DNA from: Clostridia bacterium
GTDB lineage: Bacteria; Bacillota; Clostridia; Oscillospirales; Acutalibacteraceae
DNA length: 12,210 nucleotides
Assembly (NCBI GenBank): GCA_017442445.1
Contig: JAFRZS010000152.1
Span: 1-12,210, forward strand
Reading direction: 5' to 3'
Below are positions 6,455 to 12,210 of this stretch, piece by piece. Each line of letters begins with the position of its first letter. The stretch's first letter is position 1. The translations under genes were made by a program, and so were the position numbers. Under the pieces are notes generated by a model. That model saw nothing but the letters and a program-made list of their open reading frames with translations. It ran no database searches and was not told the origin of the DNA.

Positions 6455-6469
6455 GTGGACTCCGTCCAC
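6455..6469 (-). other. Hairpin next to heptamer repeat
   Basis: GTGGAC and GTCCAC flank a 3-nt loop, giving a perfect 6-bp stem in the infB-rbfA spacer. It is not followed by a T-run on either strand. Its role is unknown; it may be part of the same small repeat element as the heptamers. Confidence 0.4.
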
Positions 6470-6482
6470 ACCTATTGTAATT

Positions 6483-6692
6483 GGTTTGAGATAGATTTGT
6501 TCATAGTGCTATTTTGAGCGAGACGATAGTATATTTGATGCATCACCAAACGATAAATAGTACTACGGGCAACATAGCCAAACCTTCGGTTTGAGATAGA
6601 TTTGTTCATAGTGCTGTTTTGAGCGAGACGATAGTATATTTGATACATCGTCGAACGAAAAATGGTGCTATTGGCAAATATAGCCAAACCTT
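6483..6692. repeat. Tandem ~105-bp repeat, two copies
   Basis: Copy A (6483-6587) and copy B (6588-6692) are directly adjacent and about 88% identical by hand alignment, with near-perfect identity over the first 57 bp and most changes in the second half. Each copy begins GGTTTGAGATAG and ends ATAGCCAAACC, so GGTTTG/CAAACC form short inverted ends; at the junction they make a hairpin, CAAACC-TTC-GGTTTG. Each copy also has an imperfect inner stem (ACGAT...ATCGT). The pair fills the spacer between infB and rbfA, where most Firmicutes have little DNA. A frame of about 70 codons runs through both copies on the minus strand, but no SD or known domain supports translation. A small palindromic dispersed element is the likeliest nature. 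Confidence 0.8.
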
Positions 6693-6694
6693 TA

Positions 6695-9157
6695 TTAATC
6701 TTCGCGGTATTCTTCGATTATAAATGCTTCGAAGATATCGCCTTCCTTAACATCGTTGAACTTTGTAAGGGTGATACCGCATTCATAACCCTGAACAACT
6801 TCTTTTGCGTCGTCCTTGAAGCGCTTGAGTGATGCAATTTCATCTTCTGTGATAACGATACCGTCACGGACTACACGAATCTGTGAGTTTCTTGTAACCT
6901 TACCGTCAAGAACATAACAACCTGAAACATTACCGACTGAGGAAATTTTAATAACATTTCTGACTTCGATTCTGCCCTGAACAACTTCTCTTGACTTGGG
7001 TGCAAGCATACCCTTGATAGCTGCCTGAATTTCTTCAAGGCAGTCATAGATAATTCTGTAGGTTTTAATTTCAATGCCGTCACGTTCTGCGTTGTTTGCC
7101 GCAACGGGATCGGGACGTACATTGAAGCCGACAATAATTGCGCTTGAAGCCTGAGCCAACATAACATCGGATTCGCTGATTGCACCGACACCGTTATGGA
7201 TAACTCTGACTCGTACTTCTTCATTTGAAAGCTTTTCAAGATTCTGCTTAACTGCTTCTGCCGAACCCTGAACGTCTGCTTTAACGATAATATTGAGATC
7301 CTTGAGTTCACCCTGCTGGAGTGAATCAAAGAGTGTATCAAGTGTAACCTTATGGAAGGACTTGAACTGTTCTTCCTTAGCCTGCTGTTTACGCTGTTCA
7401 ACAAGCTCTCTTGCAAGTTTTTCGTCTGAAACTGCATCGAATACATCACCTGCATTCGGTGTTTCTGCAAGACCTGTGATTTCAACAGGAATTGACGGAC
7501 CTGCTTTGTTTACCTTCTTGCCCTTATCGTTTGTCATAACTCTTACGCGACCTACTGATGTACCTGCAACGATGATATCGCCTGATTTAAGTGTACCGTT
7601 CTGAACAAGTAATGTTGCAACGGGACCTCTGCCCTTATCAAGTCTTGCTTCGATAACGATACCTCTTGCGGCACGGTTGGGATTAGCTTTGAGTTCGCTG
7701 ACTTCTGCAACGAGAAGGATTGATTCAAGAAGGCTGTCTATACCCTGACGAGTCTTAGCAGATACGGGTACACAGATAGTATTTCCGCCCCACTCTTCAG
7801 GTATGAGTTCATACTCTGTGAGCTGCTGCATAATTCTGTCGGGATTTGCGCCTTCTTTGTCCATCTTATTGATTGCAACAATAATCTGAACACCTGCAGC
7901 TTTTGCATGGTTGATAGCTTCAACTGTCTGAGGCATGATACCGTCATCAGCCGCAACAACCAAAACTGCGATATCTGTAGCCATGGCACCTCTTGCTCTC
8001 ATTGATGTGAAAGCGGCATGGCCGGGAGTATCAAGGAATGTAATTTTTTCACCGTTACATGTAACTCTGTAAGCACCGATATGCTGAGTGATACCGCCTG
8101 CTTCTGTTTCTGTAACAGATGTATGTCTGATAGCATCAAGAAGTGATGTTTTACCGTGGTCAACGTGTCCCATAACAACAACGACGGGGCTTCTTGTTTC
8201 AAGATCCTTTTCGTCATCTGTGCTGTCATCGATGATGCGTTCTTCGATTGTAACAACAACCTCTTTTTCAACCTTAACGCCTAATTCTTCAGCAACGATT
8301 GAAGCTGTATCAAAGTCAATAGTCTGGTTAACTGTTGCCATGATACCAAGACTTACAAAGAGTTTCTTTGTAACCTCTGCAGCTGTCATTTTCATCATAG
8401 CGGCAAGTTCTGTAACTGTGATTTCTTCAGGAACTTTGATAACAAGCTGAGGTCTCTTTGCTCTTTCTCTTGCAATTCTTTCCTGTCTTTCGTCTTCACT
8501 CTCATGCTTTCTTGAACGCATACCCTGTTTGCGATACTGCTGAGATTTCTGTTTGAGCTTCTGCTTACGAGCCATATTATCATTCTGCTTGTTATGGCTT
8601 GTGTTTGCAAGGTCATCATATTTCTCATCATATTTATCAAGATCAACATGGCTGAAGCGTGTATCAACAGTACGTGCTTCACCCTTGGTTCTTGACTGAG
8701 GTGTTGCACTCTGTGCGCGTTCTTTCTTCTGCTTTTCTCTTGCAGCCTGTTTTTCAGCCGCTTTTCTTGAAACCTCATTATCAATTGCAGGCTTCTTCTC
8801 AGCAGGTTTCTGTTCTTTCTTTTCTGCTTTCTTTTCAGGCTTTTTATCTGTTTTCTTTTCGGGTTTCTTTTCAGTCTTTTCAGTCTTTTCAGTCTTTTCA
8901 GTCTTTTCGGATTTTGCGGGTTTCTTTTCTTCTTTAGCCTTTTCCTCGGGTTTGTTTGCAAGAGCAAAATACTCGATGAAACTTTCCACCTGAGATTCCT
9001 GTGTAAAGGTTTCAAAGATGATATTAAGTTCTCTGTCTTCCAAGGCTGTCATATGCTTTCTGGGTTCATCTGTATAATTTTTCAAAAGGTCTATAACCGC
9101 TTTACTCGGTTTATCAAAGTCTTTTGCAACTTCATGTACTCTGTATTTAATAATCAT
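6695..9157 (-). CDS. infB: Translation initiation factor IF-2
   Basis: GTPase (820 aa) that delivers fMet-tRNA to the 30S subunit and promotes 50S joining. An IF2_N domain is at residues 1-55, followed by a long Lys/Glu-rich linker (about 70-230, with KTE repeats). A second IF2_N-type domain is at about 235-300. The G domain has GHVDHGKT (330-337), GGIT (354-357), DTPGH (376-380), NKMD (430-433) and SAK (466-468). Domains II, III and the fMet-binding IV follow to the C-terminus. All catalytic motifs are intact, including His380. The ATG overlaps the ylxQ TGA stop by 4 nt, with GGAGGGG about 7 nt upstream. Length is normal for Firmicutes. Confidence 0.98.
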   Translation of the reverse strand: MIIKYRVHEVAKDFDKPSKAVIDLLKNYTDEPRKHMTALEDRELNIIFETFTQESQVESFIEYFALANKPEEKAKEEKKPAKSEKTEKTEKTEKTEKKPEKKTDKKPEKKAEKKEQKPAEKKPAIDNEVSRKAAEKQAAREKQKKERAQSATPQSRTKGEARTVDTRFSHVDLDKYDEKYDDLANTSHNKQNDNMARKQKLKQKSQQYRKQGMRSRKHESEDERQERIARERAKRPQLVIKVPEEITVTELAAMMKMTAAEVTKKLFVSLGIMATVNQTIDFDTASIVAEELGVKVEKEVVVTIEERIIDDSTDDEKDLETRSPVVVVMGHVDHGKTSLLDAIRHTSVTETEAGGITQHIGAYRVTCNGEKITFLDTPGHAAFTSMRARGAMATDIAVLVVAADDGIMPQTVEAINHAKAAGVQIIVAINKMDKEGANPDRIMQQLTEYELIPEEWGGNTICVPVSAKTRQGIDSLLESILLVAEVSELKANPNRAARGIVIEARLDKGRGPVATLLVQNGTLKSGDIIVAGTSVGRVRVMTNDKGKKVNKAGPSIPVEITGLAETPNAGDVFDAVSDEKLARELVEQRKQQAKEEQFKSFHKVTLDTLFDSLQQGELKDLNIIVKADVQGSAEAVKQNLEKLSNEEVRVRVIHNGVGAISESDVMLAQASSAIIVGFNVRPDPVAANNAERDGIEIKTYRIIYDCLEEIQAAIKGMLAPKSREVVQGRIEVRNVIKISSVGNVSGCYVLDGKVTRNSQIRVVRDGIVITEDEIASLKRFKDDAKEVVQGYECGITLTKFNDVKEGDIFEAFIIEEYRED
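8872..8907 (-). repeat. 9-bp perfect tandem repeat in infB linker
   Basis: Four perfect copies of CAGTCTTTT (plus strand) encode repeated Lys-Thr-Glu in the flexible linker of IF2. The unit is 9 bp, so gain or loss of copies would keep the frame. Neighbouring Lys-rich codons are similar but diverged. This is a likely length-variable site between strains. Confidence 0.85.
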
Positions 9158-9462
9158 ATATTTGCCCCTCCTCTTAATATTCCGTCAAAAATTTTCGCAA
9201 AACCCGAATCATTGACGGTAAGAACAGCTGATGCCGTATTTATGGCACTCTTGATATCTTTCATAGTATATTCGGTCTCTACCGTATTTTCAAAACCCAT
9301 ATTCATGAATTCTTTTTTTAATCTCGGCGACGCATCTGAACATAAAATGCAAAGCTGAGCTTTATTTGTTTTTATGGAAATCTTTGAAGCATCGTGGCCT
9401 ATACTGAGTCGCCCCGCTTTAAGACACAAGCCCAAAGTATTCAAAAACCTGTCATTCAACAT
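9154..9462 (-). CDS. ylxQ: L7Ae/L30e-family RNA-binding protein YlxQ
   Basis: Small (102 aa) member of the ribosomal protein L7Ae/L30e/S12e/Gadd45 fold, a family that binds kink-turn RNA. The typical start LGLCLKAGRLSIGHD, the strand LCILCSDAS and the following LKKEF helix fit YlxQ-type proteins of nusA operons. An AAGGAG-type SD sits 7 nt before the ATG. It overlaps ylxR by 11 nt and infB by 4 nt, so the three are translationally coupled. Its RNA target in bacteria is not firmly established. Confidence 0.88.
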   Translation of the reverse strand: MLNDRFLNTLGLCLKAGRLSIGHDASKISIKTNKAQLCILCSDASPRLKKEFMNMGFENTVETEYTMKDIKSAINTASAVLTVNDSGFAKIFDGILRGGANI

Positions 9463-9721
9463 CCCTCAGCTCCTTTTCAAGTTCATCATAAACATCTGAG
9501 GATATCTTGCATTTGAAAGCATATTCAAGTCTGTTACGCTTTCTTGCTTGTTCAAGGCACTCTGAACTTTTGCAGATATAGGCACCTCTGCCGGCTTTTT
9601 TACCGCTCGGATCAACGGAAATTTCACCGTCAGAGTTTTTAACAATACGGACAAGGTCTTTTTTATCCTTAACATTCATGCATCCGACACATTTGCGTTG
9701 CGGCAGTTTCCTTTCTTTCAA
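9452..9721 (-). CDS. ylxR: YlxR/RnpM-family RNA-binding protein (DUF448)
   Basis: 89-residue protein of the YlxR family. The Bacillus homologue has been reported to bind RNase P RNA and modulate RNase P (renamed RnpM). It has the N-terminal signature LPQRKCVGC and the conserved GRGAY (44-48). Cys11, Cys14, Cys50 and Cys55 form a CxxC plus CxxxxC set that could bind zinc, a variant seen in many family members but not in all. The start is a TTG at 9721, supported by AAGGAGG (9730-9736) exactly 8 nt upstream. It lies 18 nt after nusA and overlaps ylxQ by 11 nt. Confidence 0.9.
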   Translation of the reverse strand: MKERKLPQRKCVGCMNVKDKKDLVRIVKNSDGEISVDPSGKKAGRGAYICKSSECLEQARKRNRLEYAFKCKISSDVYDELEKELRDVE

Positions 9722-9739
9722 AATTCCGACCTCCTTAAA

Positions 9740-10801
9740 TTATTCCGAAACGCTTTCGAAGAAACCGCTTTCGGGCTTAATATCTATCTTCCAGTTTGTG
9801 AGCTTTGCAGCGAGTCTTGCGTTCTGACCCTTATTGCCGATTGCAAGTGACAACTGGCTGTCGGGAACTGTTACACTGCAAGTGCGTTCTTCTTCTGAAA
9901 TGATTTCAACAGAAACAACATCTGCGGGAGCAAGTGAAGCAGCGATATATTCTGCGGGATCTTCCGAATACTTAACGATTTCAATTTTTTCACCGCAGAG
10001 GAGCTCAACAATTTTACCAACTCTTGCACCCTTTGTACCGATGCATGAACCTACAGCGTCAATATTTTCGTCCTTACTTGAAACTGCAAGTTTACATCTT
10101 GAACCTGCTTCACGGGATACAGAAACGATTTCAACCAAGCCTTCCTTGATCTCAGGTACTTCATTTTCAAACAATTTCTTAACAAGACCGGGGTGTGTTC
10201 TTGAGATTGTAGTTCTCGGAAGCTTTCCTTCGCTTTCCTTAACATCTACAATATAAACTTTGATGAGGTCGCCCTCTTTGAATGTTTCGTTGGGAAGCTG
10301 CTCACTCTTGGGAAGAATCAAAGTAGCTTTACCGATTGCAAGAACAATATTTCCTGTATTAGCATCAACCATCTGAACTTTCGCTGTTTCAAGCTCTTGT
10401 TTACGGTTCTGGAATTCTTCAATCATCTGTCCGCGTTCTGCATCTCTGATGCCCTGTCTTAAAACATGCTTACCTTTTTCAGCAGCGATACGGCTGATAT
10501 CCTTTGTCTGAAGGGGAATTTCAATAATATCGCCTACCATAGCGCCCTTCTTGTAAGTCTGAGCAGCATCAACGAGAATATCTGTATCGGGATCGCTGAT
10601 TTCAGCAACAACAACCTTACGGACATAAACCTTCATTTTTTTCTTTTCCATATCAATTTCGCAGAAAACGATATCCTTATTATTATAGTCACGCTTTACT
10701 GCTGTAACAATTGCTCTCTGAATACCTTCGCAAAGGTGCTGTGCGGAAACGCCTTTTTCTTTCTCCAACTGCTCAATAGCTTCAAAAAATTCCTTGTTCA
10801 T
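9740..10801 (-). CDS. nusA: Transcription termination/antitermination factor NusA
   Basis: RNA polymerase-associated factor that stimulates pausing and intrinsic termination and takes part in rRNA antitermination. The 353-residue protein has the polymerase-binding N-terminal domain (1-125), an S1 domain (about 133-203) and two KH domains with GxxG loops, GTKG (255-258) and GNKG (322-325). It ends soon after KH2, without the acidic repeats of E. coli NusA, as in other Firmicutes. The ATG at 10801 is preferred because GGAGG lies 11 nt before it; an earlier ATG at 10825 is upstream of that SD and inside rimP. Seven nt separate it from rimP. Confidence 0.96.
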   Translation of the reverse strand: MNKEFFEAIEQLEKEKGVSAQHLCEGIQRAIVTAVKRDYNNKDIVFCEIDMEKKKMKVYVRKVVVAEISDPDTDILVDAAQTYKKGAMVGDIIEIPLQTKDISRIAAEKGKHVLRQGIRDAERGQMIEEFQNRKQELETAKVQMVDANTGNIVLAIGKATLILPKSEQLPNETFKEGDLIKVYIVDVKESEGKLPRTTISRTHPGLVKKLFENEVPEIKEGLVEIVSVSREAGSRCKLAVSSKDENIDAVGSCIGTKGARVGKIVELLCGEKIEIVKYSEDPAEYIAASLAPADVVSVEIISEEERTCSVTVPDSQLSLAIGNKGQNARLAAKLTNWKIDIKPESGFFESVSE

Positions 10802-10808
10802 TTTTCTG

Positions 10809-11285
10809 TTATCCTCCAAAATCATTTAATTTAATATTAGCAGTTTCTTTTTTATTTATTACCATAGCTTTTTCATCGTCAAGACGAAGAACAAAATCAC
10901 TGCCGTCAAAGCTTTCAAGCGTACCGATAAATTCTCTCTGATTATCAACGGGACGGATAAGCTTTACCTTTATACTTTTGCCGAGAGAAGCTTCAAAGTG
11001 TTCGTCAATTGACAACTCTCTTTCGATTCCGGGTGAAGAAACCTCAAGACAATAGCTTCTGTCAATCGGGTCATACTCGTCAAGCGGTTTATCAAGTGCG
11101 TGACTCATATCAACACAGTCATCGATTGAAACTCCGCCGTCCTTGTCAATGAATACTCTGAGATACCATTCTGCACCTTCCTTTAAAAAGCGAATATCCC
11201 AAAGCTTTAGTCCGAGTTCTTTCGCAATCGGCTCAGCAATATCCCATACTTTTGCCGCTACTCCGTTTCTGCCTTTAGGTGCCAT
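10809..11285 (-). CDS. rimP: Ribosome maturation factor RimP
   Basis: 158-residue protein that assists 30S assembly, near the S12/S5 region. The N-terminal alpha/beta domain has LRVFIDKDGGVSIDDC, and the SYCLEVSSPGIERELS segment is the most diagnostic feature of the family. A C-terminal SH3-like domain follows (about 85-155). It is the first gene of the operon, preceded by a GGGGG-type SD 4 nt before the ATG. Its leader of about 80 nt holds the hairpin at 11317-11343. Confidence 0.94.
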   Translation of the reverse strand: MAPKGRNGVAAKVWDIAEPIAKELGLKLWDIRFLKEGAEWYLRVFIDKDGGVSIDDCVDMSHALDKPLDEYDPIDRSYCLEVSSPGIERELSIDEHFEASLGKSIKVKLIRPVDNQREFIGTLESFDGSDFVLRLDDEKAMVINKKETANIKLNDFGG

Positions 11286-11316
11286 AAAACCCCCACTTTC
11301 TTAAAATTGCGTAAAC

Positions 11317-11343
11317 AAAAGAGCGGGCAGAACCCACTCTTTT
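11317..11343 (-). terminator. Leader hairpin/attenuator of the rimP-nusA operon
   Basis: In the transcript AAAAGAGTGGG pairs with CCCGCTCTTTT around a 5-nt loop (one G-U pair), and the core stem is followed by UUUUGUUU. It lies between the promoter and rimP, about 30 nt before the start codon. The interrupted U-tract suggests a weak intrinsic terminator of the kind stimulated by NusA. In B. subtilis the nusA operon is known to be autoregulated by NusA-dependent termination in its leader; application here is inference. Confidence 0.65.
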
Positions 11344-11372
11344 TTACACCATTTATATTCTTACTGTCAAGG

Positions 11373-11401
11373 ATTATACCACACCTTTTCAGATTTTGCA
11401 A
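11373..11401 (-). promoter_or_regulatory. Promoter of the rimP-nusA-infB-ribF operon
   Basis: On the minus strand TTGCAA (11396-11401) and a perfect -10 TATAAT (11373-11378) are spaced by 17 bp. Transcription would start near 11366, giving a leader of about 80 nt to the rimP ATG. A second TTGACA-like segment just downstream of the -10 (about 11364-11370) has no good partner -10. Confidence 0.8.
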
Positions 11402-11504
11402 GTCTTTTTTTAAATCCGCCTTTTTCTGAACATTTAAATTCATAAAACAATCCAAATTAAACTTTTTTAATTGGTTTCTGAAAATATTAAACAACTTGTG
11501 TTTG
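11402..11504. other. AT-rich intergenic region
   Basis: About 100 bp between the end of the ATPase gene and the nusA-operon promoter. It contains an AT-only imperfect inverted repeat (CCAATTAAA/TTTAATTTGG, about 11453-11475 on the minus strand) but no GC-rich terminator stem. ATPase transcripts may therefore read into the nusA operon. No gene is supported here. Confidence 0.4.
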
Positions 11505-12210
11505 CTATTTTTCAAGACTATCGGGATTCAATAGAAAATCATAAATATTCATAGTCAGAATTCCATACTCATCAAAGTGCTTCGGCACAATATCCTTTGT
11601 TACAATTATTTTCTTGAACGAATCATCAATTTTCCTGAACGGTCGTATTTCCTGTGTTCTTTTTGCTTCATCAGGTAAAGAATAAGCTGACTGTATATAA
11701 TAGCGCGATGAACCCAAATTGCAAACAAAATCAACTTCAAGCTGTTGTCTTACAGTTTTTCCGTCTTTGTCTTTAACTGCAATCGGCACAACTCCGACAT
11801 CTACATTATATCCTCTCATTCTCAATTCATTGTAAATTACATTTTCCATTGAGTGCGTCTGCTCAAACTGCCGGAAATTGATGCGTGCATTGCGGAGCCC
11901 AAGATCAGAGAAATAGTATTTCTTGGGCGTTTCGATATAACTTCTTCCCTTAATATCGTATCGATCTGCCGAATCGATCAAAAACGAATCCTCAAAGCAA
12001 TCAATATATTTTTTTATGGTTGCGGCGGTGATCTTTGATTTTTTTACCGTTTTGAAGGTGTTTTTCAGCTTTTCGGGATTGGTGAGTGAGCCAATGGAAG
12101 ACGAAAGAATGTTCAAAAGATCTTCAAGCTCACCGATATTTCTGATTTTATTTCTCTTCACGATATCCGAAATATAGATCTCACCAAACAGATTTGATAA
12201 AAGCTTTGCC
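11505..12210 (-). CDS. AAA-family ATPase with DUF4143 domain (C-terminal part)
   Basis: The gene runs off the right edge. In-frame coding continues from the window end (AKLLSNLFGEIYISDIVKR) through the GTG at 12161, so that GTG is internal. What is visible, about 234 residues, is the end of the ATPase module and a full DUF4143 region: a winged-helix part (KITAATIKKYIDCFEDSFLI), RYDIKGRSYIETPKKYYFSDLGLRNA, and a PD-(D/E)xK-like core with EVDFVC and YYIQSAYS. This is the typical layout of the widespread AAA_14/DUF4143 proteins, whose role is unclear; the Walker motifs would lie outside the window. These genes are often solitary and mobile between genomes. No link to the neighbouring operon is evident. 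Confidence 0.88.
   Translation of the reverse strand, partial: AKLLSNLFGEIYISDIVKRNKIRNIGELEDLLNILSSSIGSLTNPEKLKNTFKTVKKSKITAATIKKYIDCFEDSFLIDSADRYDIKGRSYIETPKKYYFSDLGLRNARINFRQFEQTHSMENVIYNELRMRGYNVDVGVVPIAVKDKDGKTVRQQLEVDFVCNLGSSRYYIQSAYSLPDEAKRTQEIRPFRKIDDSFKKIIVTKDIVPKHFDEYGILTMNIYDFLLNPDSLEK

Noticed and set aside
6472..6687. 71-codon minus-strand frame through the tandem repeat, encoding a repeated peptide (QIYYRLAQNSTMNKSIS)
   Set aside because: The peptide repeat simply follows from the DNA repeat, whose period (105) is a multiple of three. No SD precedes the start, no domain is recognisable, and the repeat looks like a palindromic noncoding element.
6483..6692. Possible CRISPR array
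   Set aside because: Only two long, adjacent units without spacers and no cas genes; it is a tandem duplication.
6871..7485. 204-codon frame within infB
   Set aside because: It lies wholly inside the C-terminal half of IF2 in another frame on the same strand, with no SD or recognisable domain.
8395..9015. 206-codon Arg/Lys-rich frame inside infB
   Set aside because: It is a shifted-frame shadow of the Lys/Glu-rich IF2 linker with no independent signals.
11258..11515. 85-codon minus-strand frame upstream of rimP
   Set aside because: It spans the operon promoter and the leader hairpin and ends inside rimP in another frame; the Lys/Phe-rich composition is what AT-rich intergenic DNA gives.
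12159..12161. GTG at 12161 as true start of the DUF4143 protein
   Set aside because: The frame continues upstream to the window edge with sequence typical of the family, and no SD lies before this GTG.

Overview
The window looks like chromosome of an AT-rich Gram-positive anaerobe of the class Clostridia, probably a gut Oscillospiraceae/Ruminococcaceae-type organism. This rests on the Firmicutes-style gene order rimP-nusA-ylxR-ylxQ-infB-rbfA-nrnA-truB-ribF, Shine-Dalgarno-led GTG and TTG starts, sigma-A promoters with 17-bp spacers, and short heptamer repeats between genes. The lineage is an inference; no rRNA gene lies in the window.

Layout from left to right. 1-300: no complete gene, but a minus-strand promoter with an A-tract upstream element and a structured leader holding a boxA-like segment. 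This resembles the start of an rRNA operon lying just off the left edge, although a short open frame also sits at the edge. 320-463: C-terminal remnant of an XRE-type regulator (+). 526-903: a DtxR/MntR-family metalloregulator (+) whose promoter is covered by a perfect 13-bp inverted repeat, and which ends in an intrinsic terminator. 925-3204: a cytoplasmic GH78 alpha-L-rhamnosidase (-) with its own strong promoter. 3282-11401: the complete NusA/IF2 operon (-), from a TTGCAA-N17-TATAAT promoter to a strong terminator after ribF. 11505-12210: the C-terminal part of an AAA/DUF4143 ATPase (-), cut by the right edge.

The large operon joins ribosome maturation (RimP, RbfA), transcription elongation and termination (NusA), RNA-binding factors (YlxR, YlxQ), translation initiation (IF2), nanoRNA/pAp turnover (NrnA), tRNA pseudouridylation (TruB) and flavin cofactor synthesis (RibF). 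Most genes overlap or are separated by under 20 nt. The exception is a 314-nt gap between infB and rbfA, which holds two tandem copies of a ~105-bp repeat plus a heptamer repeat and hairpins. The operon leader carries a terminator-like hairpin with an interrupted U-tract, a good candidate for NusA-dependent autoregulation.

I see no clear new multi-gene system. The best leads are the repeat cluster inside the housekeeping operon, the nusA leader hairpin, the palindromic operator of the metalloregulator and the rRNA-like promoter/leader at the left edge.
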